The notes under the pieces: model-generated | Seen by the model: the letters and a program-made list of their open reading frames with translations, nothing else | What the model was told of the DNA's origin: nothing | Databases searched by the model: none | Position numbers and translations under genes: made by a program | Assembly (NCBI GenBank): GCA_023807065.1 | Contig: JAJJLU010000335.1 | Location: 1-64,000 of the forward strand | DNA length: 64,000 nt | Source: Isotricha intestinalis | Taxonomy: Eukaryota > Ciliophora > Litostomatea > Vestibuliferida > Isotrichidae | Direction of reading: 5' to 3' | Shown: positions 1 through 10,365 of the stretch, in pieces | Numbering within the stretch: the first letter of the stretch is position 1 | Layout of the letters: every line of letters starts with the position of its first letter

Positions 1-28
1 CCCCAATCCCCAATCCCCAATCCCCAAT
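1..28. repeat. Telomere, (CCCCAAT)x4
   Basis: Four perfect tandem copies of CCCCAAT begin at base 1 and pass directly into unique AT-rich sequence. A C-rich strand at the 5' end is the expected orientation for a left chromosome end. The unit differs by one T from the Tetrahymena-type CCCCAA unit. No comparable array is present at the right edge. Confidence 0.93.
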
Positions 29-321
29 ATGATTTGATTTTTATTTTATTTTACAAATATTTAAAAAATAATTGTGTAATTTTGAGTAAATCTTACTAAT
101 TATATTTCCTACATAAAAATATAAATTATAATAAAATTAAATAAAATTTTTTCCTTAAATAATATATTTATTTAAAAATTCACAAAAATTAAAAAATGAA
201 GATACATAAGGAAAAATTTAGTAAAATTAATTGAAATTTTATATAGTCCTTTAATCAAAAATAATAATATAACATATTTTATTTCAAAGTTTGTGATAAT
301 AAAAATATAATATTAATGAAT
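29..321. other. Subtelomeric gene-free spacer
   Basis: About 290 bases of AT-rich sequence lie between the telomere and the stop codon of the first gene. I see no repeat, conserved block or plausible ORF. The first gene being this close to the chromosome end fits the short gene-dense chromosomes of ciliate macronuclei. Confidence 0.6.
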
Positions 322-636
322 TTATAAATCTGAATTATGTAGATTTTCTTTTTCTTTTGATTCCAATTCTAAATTTGTATTATTTAATTTTTCATAACAA
401 ATACGATAAACTTCTGCAAGTTTTGGATATTTCTTGAAGCTTTCCTGAAGTAAATAAGAAAATTCTTTATTGAATCCTAATTTTAATAATTCTATTATAT
501 CTTCTTCTAATGTTTCATTATGAATTATACAAGAAAAAACTTTCAATGGAAATGGTTTTTCTTTTTTTTCATTTTCATTTTTACAAAAATTAAAAATAGA
601 AAAGAAAATAAAAAGAAAAAGAACAAATTGATTCAT
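322..636 (-). CDS. Small secreted or luminal protein, unknown
   Basis: This 104-residue protein starts with a short hydrophobic stretch (about residues 3-18, rich in Phe and Leu) that looks like a signal peptide. A Lys/Glu linker follows, then a helical-looking segment with two Cys (around 'VFSCIIHNETLEEDI' and 'YRICYEKL'). No family is recognised. It is the most telomere-proximal gene and is read away from the interior, ending in TAA. The start is the only ATG that includes the hydrophobic leader. Homologues in related ciliates would settle whether it is real; codon use resembles the neighbours. Confidence 0.6.
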   Translation of the reverse strand: MNQFVLFLFIFFSIFNFCKNENEKKEKPFPLKVFSCIIHNETLEEDIIELLKLGFNKEFSYLLQESFKKYPKLAEVYRICYEKLNNTNLELESKEKENLHNSDL

Positions 637-685
637 TTTTTAAAATAAAAAAACAAATAAAAATTTAATTTTATATACTATATAA

Positions 686-1831
686 TTATTTTTTATTATT
701 TAATAAATGAAAAATTAATTTTTTTACATTTATGTTTTCTAAAAATCTAATAATTATTTCTTTTTTTTTTAATTTATTTATGAAATCATTTTGATTATTG
801 TATATCTTACTTAAATTATTACTATTTATATAACTACTATTTATACATATATTTGAAGATTGATTTAATTCATTTAAATTTGGCTCTAATTCTTTAACTT
901 TTAAATTATTGATTATATTTTTAAAAAGATTACTATAACTATTATTTGATTTACTCATTAATTGCTCATAATGTTTTTTTAAAATTTTATTTCTTTTATC
1001 TTCTTTCTTAAGATTTGAATTTATTTTATCTGTAACATAAGCGATTTTTTGTTCGAAATTTTTTTCAATAAATTTCCTATTATAAGTATTTTTTGGTTTA
1101 TTATAAGAAGTATTTATCCCTGTTAATAATAAACCTCCATTATTATTTGATTTATTTTTTTCAAAAATTGATGATACAGAAGAAGATTGATTAATTTTTA
1201 ATTCTTGAGAATTTAAATTATCTTTATTTGAATATTCATGAATAAAACTTTTATTTCTTTTTGTATTTATTCCAGATGATTCAATACTTTCATTTTTTAA
1301 ATCTTTTAATTGATTTAATCTTTTATTTAAATATAGATTTAAATTTTCTGAATTTTCTAACTCTTTACTGTAAAAATAAATATCTTCTAAAAGAATTTGT
1401 TTTTTTTCTTTTAAGTTCCATATATTTTTTTGGCCATTCTCCAAATCTTTTTCTAAATTTTTCACTTGTTTTGTTAAATAATATAAATTTCCTGAATAAT
1501 CAAAACTAGTCTTAAATTTATATTCTTCAATTTCTCTTTTTAAGTTATCAATAGATTTATCTATTATATTATTTAATTTTTTTCTTTCTGAATTTAAAAA
1601 AGATTTATAGCTTTCATATGATTTTTTTTTTCTATAATCACAAATAATTCCTATATTTTCTATTTTTTTATTAATATCATTAATTTGCTCATATAATTTT
1701 TTTTTAATGTCAACATTAACATAACTATCAAAATCAACATTTTTATAATCTTTTTTTCTAAATATATTTGTTTCACTTTTATTTTTTATTAAAACATTTC
1801 TAGGAGAAATCAAAATTGAATTTTTCCTCAT
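686..1831 (-). CDS. Coiled-coil protein, unknown
   Basis: The 381-residue product has a basic N-terminus (MRKNSILISPRN) and then long Lys/Glu-rich heptad-like stretches from about residue 45 to 185. A Ser/Asn-rich middle and a second helical region around 250-310 follow. No catalytic motif or membrane segment is visible. The pattern suits a cytoskeletal or basal-body structural protein, but that is only inference. It is divergent from the thioredoxin gene with 146 bases between start codons, so the two probably share a promoter region. It ends in TAA. Confidence 0.7.
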   Translation of the reverse strand: MRKNSILISPRNVLIKNKSETNIFRKKDYKNVDFDSYVNVDIKKKLYEQINDINKKIENIGIICDYRKKKSYESYKSFLNSERKKLNNIIDKSIDNLKREIEEYKFKTSFDYSGNLYYLTKQVKNLEKDLENGQKNIWNLKEKKQILLEDIYFYSKELENSENLNLYLNKRLNQLKDLKNESIESSGINTKRNKSFIHEYSNKDNLNSQELKINQSSSVSSIFEKNKSNNNGGLLLTGINTSYNKPKNTYNRKFIEKNFEQKIAYVTDKINSNLKKEDKRNKILKKHYEQLMSKSNNSYSNLFKNIINNLKVKELEPNLNELNQSSNICINSSYINSNNLSKIYNNQNDFINKLKKKEIIIRFLENINVKKLIFHLLNNKK

Positions 1832-1977
1832 AGTAATTATAAATATTTTAAAAGAAAAAAAATAAAACCTTTTAAAATTATAATTATAATAAAATATTAA
1901 TTAATATTATTAATTAATTATTTTCTTCAAATTCAGTATTTTGATCTTGGAAAAAATAAATTATTATAAAAACAAAT
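1832..1977. promoter_or_regulatory. Divergent intergenic promoter region (coiled-coil / thioredoxin)
   Basis: The 146 bases between two divergent start codons must carry both promoters and 5' leaders. The sequence is nearly pure A/T with one slightly GC-richer patch (TTCAGTATTTTGATCTTGG) about 40 bases before the thioredoxin ATG. No named element is identified. Confidence 0.4.
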
Positions 1978-2298
1978 ATGGCTAAAATAGTTCAAATTAC
2001 TGATGAAAAAAATATCAAAGACTATTTAAATGATTTCAAAGACAAATCAGTAGTTGTCCAATTTCATGCTCAATGGTGTCAACCTTGTAAAAAACTTACT
2101 CCAATTCTTCTTGAAAAAGTTAAAAAAGCCAATGTTGATCTTATTCAATTAGATGTTGACGAAAACGAAGAAAATGCAGAAAAATTTGAAGTCAATGGAA
2201 TTCCAAGAGTTTTATTCTTTAAAAACGGAGAATTAGTTCATGATCATACTGGAGCTGATGCTCAGAAACTTGATGAAGGTTTTAATAAATTGAAATAA
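1978..2298 (+). CDS. Thioredoxin
   Basis: A 106-residue single-domain thioredoxin, the normal family length. The active site is W33-C34-Q35-P36-C37, so the usual Gly of WCGPC is Gln. The conserved 'VVVQFHAQWC' strand precedes it and the cis-Pro loop 'NGIPRVLFF' follows. There is no signal peptide, so a cytosolic disulfide reductase is expected. Such proteins reduce target disulfides and are recycled by thioredoxin reductase. The Q variant may shift redox potential slightly; this is inference. The start fits the domain boundary exactly and the gene ends in TAA. Confidence 0.95.
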   Translation: MAKIVQITDEKNIKDYLNDFKDKSVVVQFHAQWCQPCKKLTPILLEKVKKANVDLIQLDVDENEENAEKFEVNGIPRVLFFKNGELVHDHTGADAQKLDEGFNKLK

Positions 2299-2696
2299 AT
2301 AAATTTAATATTTTTTGAAGAATTTATGTTTTTTTTTATTATTGGTAAATTAAATTGATACCATAAACAAAATTTTTTTTGATTTTATTTTTATATTTAT
2401 TTTTTATTAAAATTTATTAAAATAAAATAAAAAATTGTGGTTTTCAAAAATATTCAAAAAAAATAATTTTTTTTAATTTCTATTAACGAATTATTACATA
2501 TATTCAAAGATTTTTAAATTCACTGATTTGGTTTTATGAAAATAAACATGTAAAATAAATTCTTGTTATATTGTTGTTAATATAAGATTATTCTTTTTTT
2601 ATAAAAAATTCTATAAAAAACAAAATCATTTTTTTTGTGAGTTTTATATAATTTAAGTTTTACATATAAATAATTATAAATCATTCTCAAATAAAA
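2299..2696. other. Intergenic spacer
   Basis: Roughly 400 bases between thioredoxin and the large PAS membrane protein, both on the plus strand. Nothing recognisable; homopolymer A and T runs only. It must hold one 3' end and one promoter. Confidence 0.5.
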
Positions 2697-5600
2697 ATGA
2701 ATAGTCAATCTAGAAGATATTTATATACAAAATGCGCTTTCACATATATTATCAAAAATAACTTCTTAATAGGTTTTTTTTATTTATTTGATTTTCTTTC
2801 AATATTATCATTCATTACTTTAGTTCCTTTAAAATTAAAAAGTTATAACAAAGCATATAATGAAAAAGATAATTATTTGTATTATTTTAGTATATATAAT
2901 CTATATAAAGAGTATATTCCTACAGATGATGTAGGTTATATGATTACTTTAATTGTGATAGTCATTGTTATTTTAATAGTTTATTATGTATTATTACTTT
3001 TTCTAACAAAGGATAGTGTAAATATTTCAGGAACTAAAATGGAAATTTTTAAGAAAATTTATGTTAATTTTTATGAATTTATATTATTCAGAGCATTAAG
3101 TATATATATTTTTGATAGTTATATTACGTGTATAGTTGAATGTGTTTATAAATCTTTTCAAAAAAATGGGGAAGTATATGGAATTATAGAATTTTTTTTA
3201 ATTTTGATTTTTTTTTATTTAGTTTCTGATACTATTGGTCATTTATCAGGACACGCAGTAGTTGCTAATTTAAAAGCTTATAATGGAACTTTAGGGGATT
3301 ACCCTTTTGACATGAAATTTTCAGCTACTTATGATTTAATTTGTATCATTATGAAAATTTTTATTTGTATTGAAAAGAATGTTTTAATAAAAGGAAATCA
3401 TCTTATTACTTATAAAATTTTTTTTTTAAATGTTGTTCCTTTTATCATTATTTGGATTTATTTTATTTATATTATGTTAACATTTTATGTAACAACGCAT
3501 GAATTACTTTATTTTCCTTTAAAAAAAACTTCAACTATAAGAAATTGTTTAATTACTTTTGCTTGTGTTTCAAGTGTAATATGTTTGTTAATAGATGAAA
3601 AAAAAGTTTTTTTGTTTTATTTCTTTGAAGTTATATTTTTTGCTTTTATATTATTTTTCTTTTTATCTCATGATGAAACGACTGTATTAGAGGTTTTTTA
3701 TAATAGTAGAAATTACATATCAATGTTAATTTTTTTAATATCAAATGATTTAGATTATAATCAAATAATAGCAAAATGGATAATTAATCATAAAGTAACA
3801 TGTAAAGTTGAAAATTGTTCTATTTGTCCTTTTATAGTAAAAACTTTTGGAGAAACAATACCAAATGAAATAACAATAGAAGAATTTTTTAGTTTTGTGG
3901 TCACTGTAATTGGGAAAGAGTTAGAAAATGGAAATTTAGTTCCAACACCTGAAGAATTAGTTTATTTAGATTTAATCAAATTATATGATATGCAATTTAA
4001 AAATGAAACTCAAAGATTGAAATATTATCTTGCAAGTTATCAATATTTAATTAAATATAGAGGAACAAATACTACTATATATTATAATATTCTTGTGATG
4101 TTTGAAAAAAAAATGGAAGAAAATGTTGATTTTAATAAATCATATGCAGCATTTAGACATAGTGAAGAAGTTTTTGTTTTATACAATGAGTTTTTTAATG
4201 AAATTGATAATTTTATGAGATATAAAAATAAAAATCCAGATAATATTATAAGTATTTCTGATAAATTATTTAATTTTGCTAAACATCCAAAAATTTTATC
4301 TTTAATTAAAAACAGTTCAAGTTATTCATATGAAATTTTATTGTTAAGATATATATTTGAAGTTGTTGCTGTGAAATCTCTTAATGAAAATTATGAATTT
4401 TTAGAAATGAATAATTTTGATGAATATCTCGAATTTCATTTTGCACATGATAATTTTCTTTTAATTCATTATGGTTTAGTTGCTAAAGATTGTACTATAA
4501 TAAAATCAAGTTATGATTTTAGAAAATATTTAAATTATAGTTTAGATAATTTATTCCCTTCAGATTTACGTCAATTTGGAAAGGAAAAATTTATAATAAG
4601 TATAAATACAAATGACTTCAAAGATGATTTAAACATATTTGAATATATAGTCATTAATTTTAAAAGTCAAAAATTAATGACACAAGGGTTTTTAGAAAGT
4701 TTTTATATGAAATATGTTTCTTTCCCATCTATTGATTCAGGTGAAGTTTTAGTTTCTGGGCATTATCTTTTAGGTAATAAAGATGTATTAATTTTTAAAC
4801 AAGAAGCAGGAAAAGAATATTTAGTTTCTTTTTCTGAAAAAATGGGAGGAATATTAAAAATTAACCCTGAAATAGTTGCAAATTTAGCTGTTTCTCAAAA
4901 ATATTTTACTTTTCATAAAATGTTTAAAAAAGTTATTTTGAATGAAGATGAACAAGCACATGACAAAAGAAATTTAAGGAAAAAAGTTTTAAATATGGAA
5001 AATGAAATTAAAAATACCAAAGAAACGAATTTCGAAAAAATTAAAGAAAATGAAAGAGAATTAAGATATTTATTAGCAAAAGAAAAAGAAAAAGAAGAAG
5101 AAATAGTAGTTCAAATTAATTTTGAAAGATATTTAAAAACATTATCAGAACATTTAATAGAAAACACAGAATTAAAAAATCCAGAAGAAAGAATAAATGA
5201 ATTTAAAGAATCAAAAAATTTCTTAAATAAATTAAATTTTATTTTGAATAAAAAATATGAAATAGATACAGATGGAGCTTTATATTATGTATATTATGTA
5301 ATAACAGAAAAACATGGAGTACGTACAAATGATAAAAGAGAACAAAATGATGATGCAAAAAAATTAGAAAATAATTTTAATGAATCAATTTCAAAATATG
5401 TTCAAAATACTGTTGGGGATGCTAGTTCAGTGACAGGTTCAACTGGAACTTATTCAAAAGGAAATAAATTAAAATTAAGTGGGAGAGATAAATTAAGAGA
5501 AGAAGAAAAACAGGATTTTGAAAAATTAAAAATTTTCTCTAATGTCATATCAGGGATAAATATATTATTAATAATTTTAGGGTTTTTATTCCTTTTATTA

Positions 5601-7439
5601 TTATTAATTAATGATAGTAATTTTACAAAATTATTCAATTTATTCCAAAGATATAAATATTTTATGAGGGGAGTGCAAACAGAAGAAATGAGATTAGTTT
5701 CAAATGTTTGTATAGTTTATCCTAAAAATGCAACAAAATGTTCATGTTATTTTCAAGAATTTTCATATAATTTACAAAAAAAATTAAAAATTGAAGGTTT
5801 TGGAATGGATATAAGTACAGTTGTTTATAATCAATTTAGAGAAAATTTTAATACAATCAATAGTCATTATTTAAATTTTAAACAAAATGTTTTTGAACTA
5901 TCAACTAATTATATTGATGCTATTGAAAATGAAGTTATTTTAATTCCAACAAGTACAACAGAATATGGGGATTCTGATGGTTCTAAATATGTTAGAGAAG
6001 AATCTTTCTTAGAAGGTATTAATGTTTTTTTAAATTATCTTGTTCAAGTTATTAATAATGATACTTTAAGAGAAACTCCTATTCAATATTTTACTATTGG
6101 TACTGATTTTAAAGTTAGTAATTTAGATTTAATTGCCTGTACTCAAGAACAAAGAAATATTTATTATGCTTTTATGAATTATCCTTTTGTTGAAAGGGCT
6201 TTGTTAAATGTTCAAAATTTAATTAAAACTTGGTTTAGCAGTTATTTAACTGATATTAATGATATTTTAATTGGATTTGCTATTGGAATTGTTGTATTAA
6301 ACTTTATTCTAATTGGAATTACTATTTTTTTCATTTATGAATTTATTATTGTTTTAAATAGAAAATTAGAAACCATAAAAACTAAATTTGCATCTGTTAG
6401 TTTTATGAAATATTTCAAATCAAAATTTTTAAATTTAAAATCATTACTTGCTTTATATGAAAAAATGCCAATGATAATAGTTACTTTGATAAATAAAGAA
6501 AAAGAAGAATATGTAAAATTAAATGTAATTGAAAAAAAAGAAGAAGTAATAATCCCAGAAAAATTAAAGAAAAGAATTCGAGAAGAAAATATAAAAAGTT
6601 TTCGTCCATTACTTAAAAGAAATATATCAATAATAGTAGTCTTATATACAATTTATTTTAGTGTAGCAGTTATATTATATATATTAATGAACAATAAATT
6701 TTCAAACTTAAAAACTTTAGTAACTTTTATAAATTACAATGCAGAAATTGATAATTATTTAAGTTTTGTTTTAAATTCTCTTCAAATAATGGTAATAACA
6801 AATACATCTCAATATGATTTTGGTTATTTTGTTCATTCAAATATATCAGAGCCTTTAATTTCCAATTATATAAAAGAACATTTATTTGTAATGAAAATGA
6901 TTAAACATATTGAAGAAAAAAATCCAGGAATTTATTCTGATATTTCTATCTTTGATCATGTAGCTTGTGAAGATTTGAAAACTTTTCATGATGGTGATTT
7001 TGAAGCAATAATTCCTGAAGGAGAATCTGATAAATATTATTCTTATTTAACTGATGTTTGTAATGCTTTAGGTATTTTAGAATATCAAAATCAAGATTTA
7101 GTTATGAATAATATAATTTTTCTTGAAGAAAAATTATTAAAAGGAATACTCAAAGTTCCATATGATGAAAAATTAGATTATTTAGATAAAGATGAATTAT
7201 ATGAAATTTATTCTTTACATTTAGTCATTATGAGAATTTTAAGAAGTTATTTAAATGAAAGCGCTCTTCCAAAATTGATTAATGAAGTTTTATCTGCTCA
7301 TAAAAATATTTTTGTTGTTTGTTTGACTGTAAATTTAGTACTTGAATTAACAATTATGATTTTATTACATTGTTTTATACCAAAAAAATTGTTAACAACA
7401 AACACAAAAGTTGGTTTATTTATCTATTTTCTTGATTGA
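2697..7439 (+). CDS. Giant multi-pass membrane protein with PAS-like region
   Basis: The 1580-residue protein begins with about seven hydrophobic segments (roughly residues 20-330). A cytoplasmic block with a Cys cluster (CKVENCSICPF, about 366-376) follows, then a PAS-like sensor segment (about 580-740, with 'LVAKDCTIIKSSYDFRKYLN'). A charged coiled-coil stretch lies at about 760-830. Further membrane spans are near 951-971, 1190-1220, 1310-1331 and 1537-1560. This architecture is a ciliate-expanded family often annotated as PAS or TmcB-like proteins. Sensing or signalling is plausible, but the biochemical role is unknown. It is a single uninterrupted exon ending in TGA shortly after the last hydrophobic segment. 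Confidence 0.8.
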   Translation: MNSQSRRYLYTKCAFTYIIKNNFLIGFFYLFDFLSILSFITLVPLKLKSYNKAYNEKDNYLYYFSIYNLYKEYIPTDDVGYMITLIVIVIVILIVYYVLLLFLTKDSVNISGTKMEIFKKIYVNFYEFILFRALSIYIFDSYITCIVECVYKSFQKNGEVYGIIEFFLILIFFYLVSDTIGHLSGHAVVANLKAYNGTLGDYPFDMKFSATYDLICIIMKIFICIEKNVLIKGNHLITYKIFFLNVVPFIIIWIYFIYIMLTFYVTTHELLYFPLKKTSTIRNCLITFACVSSVICLLIDEKKVFLFYFFEVIFFAFILFFFLSHDETTVLEVFYNSRNYISMLIFLISNDLDYNQIIAKWIINHKVTCKVENCSICPFIVKTFGETIPNEITIEEFFSFVVTVIGKELENGNLVPTPEELVYLDLIKLYDMQFKNETQRLKYYLASYQYLIKYRGTNTTIYYNILVMFEKKMEENVDFNKSYAAFRHSEEVFVLYNEFFNEIDNFMRYKNKNPDNIISISDKLFNFAKHPKILSLIKNSSSYSYEILLLRYIFEVVAVKSLNENYEFLEMNNFDEYLEFHFAHDNFLLIHYGLVAKDCTIIKSSYDFRKYLNYSLDNLFPSDLRQFGKEKFIISINTNDFKDDLNIFEYIVINFKSQKLMTQGFLESFYMKYVSFPSIDSGEVLVSGHYLLGNKDVLIFKQEAGKEYLVSFSEKMGGILKINPEIVANLAVSQKYFTFHKMFKKVILNEDEQAHDKRNLRKKVLNMENEIKNTKETNFEKIKENERELRYLLAKEKEKEEEIVVQINFERYLKTLSEHLIENTELKNPEERINEFKESKNFLNKLNFILNKKYEIDTDGALYYVYYVITEKHGVRTNDKREQNDDAKKLENNFNESISKYVQNTVGDASSVTGSTGTYSKGNKLKLSGRDKLREEEKQDFEKLKIFSNVISGINILLIILGFLFLLLLLINDSNFTKLFNLFQRYKYFMRGVQTEEMRLVSNVCIVYPKNATKCSCYFQEFSYNLQKKLKIEGFGMDISTVVYNQFRENFNTINSHYLNFKQNVFELSTNYIDAIENEVILIPTSTTEYGDSDGSKYVREESFLEGINVFLNYLVQVINNDTLRETPIQYFTIGTDFKVSNLDLIACTQEQRNIYYAFMNYPFVERALLNVQNLIKTWFSSYLTDINDILIGFAIGIVVLNFILIGITIFFIYEFIIVLNRKLETIKTKFASVSFMKYFKSKFLNLKSLLALYEKMPMIIVTLINKEKEEYVKLNVIEKKEEVIIPEKLKKRIREENIKSFRPLLKRNISIIVVLYTIYFSVAVILYILMNNKFSNLKTLVTFINYNAEIDNYLSFVLNSLQIMVITNTSQYDFGYFVHSNISEPLISNYIKEHLFVMKMIKHIEEKNPGIYSDISIFDHVACEDLKTFHDGDFEAIIPEGESDKYYSYLTDVCNALGILEYQNQDLVMNNIIFLEEKLLKGILKVPYDEKLDYLDKDELYEIYSLHLVIMRILRSYLNESALPKLINEVLSAHKNIFVVCLTVNLVLELTIMILLHCFIPKKLLTTNTKVGLFIYFLD

Positions 7440-7719
7440 AATCAAGGAAATATTCAATTAATATTAATTTTCTTCTTTTTTTGTATAGAAAACAAATTCA
7501 GAGTTTGTTTTTATTTTAATAATAATATGGAAAATTTTAGCTTTTATTTTAAAAATAATAATAATAAATATAAAAATTATATATTAGATTTAAGTTGTAA
7601 ATTTAAAATTTATTAGAAACAATTTAATAAAAATCTAAATTATTTTATTATTTTAAATGAAATTTAACATTTTATTTTTTATATTATATAAATATCCTTA
7701 AAAAATAAAAAATAAAAAA

Positions 7720-8385
7720 ATGAATTGTCAAGCTGTTTGGTTCTTTTTGTTAACAATGTTTAATTGTACTGCACTTGGAATATATATGATTTATTCTAGT
7801 TATTATTTGGCTCCATCATTTATTCTTATGTTAATAGCTTTATGTTATTGGGGATATATGTTTTTCCTAGAAATGTCATATTCAGGTGAATCAACAGTAG
7901 GACAAGGACTTATAAATGATAGAAACACGAATTTTATGGCAGATACACTTTTTAGATATATTTTTGTTATTATAATTGGAAATGCACTTTTTTCTTATAT
8001 TTTTAGAATATATCATAGAGCTATTTATATTCCAAGATATGCTGAGCCTTCAAAAGTAATAAGATATATGATGTTAAATTATATTTATTGGTATTCTTAT
8101 TCAATTTTACCTTTTGCTTGTATTGTAGATTTTTGTTGTAGAAAAAGAAATAGAACTCCAAATCCAAAATATGATTTGACAATAACTCTACTTTTTGCAG
8201 TAATTTTAGGATTATTGGATGATAGTCTTGGCATTGATCTTGGCTATACTTCTAACAAATTAAGCCGTGTTTTTGCTAATATTATATCAATGGGTGTTAC
8301 ATATTTAATTTATGATTATCTTCTTTTTAAAATAAATGGTGGACAATGGTATACTCTTTGTCCTCAAGGTTCTACAACTGCTTAA
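7720..8385 (+). CDS. Multi-pass membrane protein, unknown
   Basis: The 221-residue protein has about six hydrophobic spans: near 7-28, 30-52, 80-102, 125-145, 150-170 and 185-203. Short polar loops separate them, and a basic 'CCRKRNRTPNPKYD' loop follows span four. No transporter or enzyme signature is recognised, so I give no function. It lies 280 bases downstream of the giant PAS membrane protein on the same strand, which may be coincidental. It ends in TAA with a polar tail (GSTTA). Confidence 0.75.
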   Translation: MNCQAVWFFLLTMFNCTALGIYMIYSSYYLAPSFILMLIALCYWGYMFFLEMSYSGESTVGQGLINDRNTNFMADTLFRYIFVIIIGNALFSYIFRIYHRAIYIPRYAEPSKVIRYMMLNYIYWYSYSILPFACIVDFCCRKRNRTPNPKYDLTITLLFAVILGLLDDSLGIDLGYTSNKLSRVFANIISMGVTYLIYDYLLFKINGGQWYTLCPQGSTTA

Positions 8386-10365
8386 TAGATAATTTATTTC
8401 TTAAAAATATAATAATATTAGGAAAAAATAAGATTTTATTTTTATTTTAATCATATTTTTATTTTTCAATAAATTTTTATATTAATATTATCATACCAAA
8501 AAAAAGAAAAAGAAATAGAAAAGAGATTAGAAAAAGTAACTAAAGAAAGAAAAATGAAAAAAGATATATAAAGAAAAAAAAATAGATAACAGAGTAGAAA
8601 GATATATTTAGAGAAGAAATTGGAAATATTTTTGATAAAAAATATTAAGAAATAATGAGATTTTATAATTGACTTAATTATAATTATCATTTTTCCCAAT
8701 TCATTCAATTTTATATATTTTAATGAGAATTAATAGAAAATACAAAAATTAAATTACATTCCTAATGTATTTTTATTTAAATAGTTATGTTTTTTTTACT
8801 GATAAATTTGTTTTTGAATGATTGGAATTGAATTTATTAATGAAATGACATAATTTATAAGAAGTGTAATTGAGAGATTCATTATTATAATTTAATAAAA
8901 GCAAAAATATGAAATATCCTTCTTTATTTATTCTCAGAGCACTCATCTCTGAAATGTAACAATGTTTTCTTTTTTCTTTTATTTTAAAAAATATATAATT
9001 TTCTTTTTTAAATAACTTACTTTAACTAAATTCTTGAATACAATTAAAATTTACAATATTATCTTTTCTTTTTTTATGTTTATAAGAAACTCTTCCTTTT
9101 GAATTTTAAATTAACTTCATTTCCAATAATATTTATAAGTTGAAGAATAAAACTAATATTTTAATAATATTCTAATTTTTCTATTTTATTTCCAAAATCA
9201 TTTCTAAGAATATTTGTCTTTATATTATAAAAAAATAAATATATTGTTGTTTTTTTATTTGAATATAAATTATTTAATGTTTCTTATTAATTGGAATAAT
9301 AAATCATTTATGATAATTTTTGTCAATACTCATCTTTTATATTTAATAGGTATTTTGAAAAAAAGTGGATGAAAATTGGAATAATATTATGAAATTCAAT
9401 GATCTAAACTTAATCATCAATTAAAGAAAATATTATTATCATCTTTAAAATAATAATATCAAATTAATGTTTAGTTCTTATAGAATAGAAGTAAAAAGAA
9501 TATTTTAGATTATGTATCTTTTAAGAATATTCAGTTAAAAAAATTTTATATAAATCTTTTTAATCTTTATAATTCTCTATTTTAAATCAATTTAATTATT
9601 TACTTGTTCTTTGAAATATGAATTTTTTCAAATCTTATGGTTTATATATTTAGATAGTTGCTAATACCTTTTGAGGTAAATGCATTGTTTTTTTATTTTA
9701 TTGTTTAAAATGTACTTAGAAAAAATTAAGGAAATATCTTGAACCGAAAGGATAACAGAAGAAAATTCTTCTAAAAAAAATTTTCAAAATAATTCTAACA
9801 ATTAAAAAAATAAATTTTGTTGAATTAAGCTCTGAAAAAATTTTAATGAATTAATTAGTGAAACAATTTTAAAACATCTTTTTTAATAAACATATAAAAA
9901 AAAATAAATCTCATTGCAATTATATATTTATTTGATAAATTTTTTGTAAAGAAAAGAAGTAAAGAAAGAAAGATTTTGTTTAATCAAAAATTTTTAAGAA
10001 TAATTGATTTTTTGTATTATTTTATATTCCAACGAACTTTAAATATATAATATATGAAATAAATAAATTCTCATTTCAATTTTCCTTTTTGAATTTTTTA
10101 AAATGTTGATTTTTTTTTTATTTTTTCTTCATTTTATAATTATTGATATTTTTTAAAAAATGGATAATTTTAAAATAGAAAATTTATCAATAAAATCCAT
10201 GGTTAAAAAGATTATTTCCTAAATAAAATAATTAATTGAGATTCAAAATTTTTTTTCTAAGTTAAAACTTCAAGAACTTGAATGATATAAAATATTAACA
10301 GTTTTACTTAAAAAAATAATTAGTCATAATTAATTTTTTTATAAATTATTATAAAGTTTAATTAG
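8386..10365. other. Two-kilobase gene-poor region
   Basis: No credible gene was found on either strand. An open frame on the minus strand at 8466-8708 is hydrophobic low-complexity translation and is not supported. One plus-strand frame gives long protein-like stretches broken only by TAA, TAG and TGA, for example from 9711. Base composition by codon position is nearly even where I counted, so decayed coding sequence or plain AT-rich spacer are both possible. A 6-bp-stem hairpin lies at 8934-8952. This is the longest gene-free stretch in the window. Confidence 0.5.
8934..8952. other. Small GC-richer hairpin
   Basis: TCAGAG and CTCTGA pair perfectly around a 7-nt loop. In such AT-rich DNA this six-base stem with three G/C pairs stands out slightly. 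It could belong to a non-coding RNA or be chance; no RNA family is recognised. Confidence 0.2.

Noticed and set aside
8466..8708. Minus-strand 80-codon ORF
   Set aside because: Phe/Ile/Leu low-complexity translation of A-rich DNA; no domain or gene-like composition.
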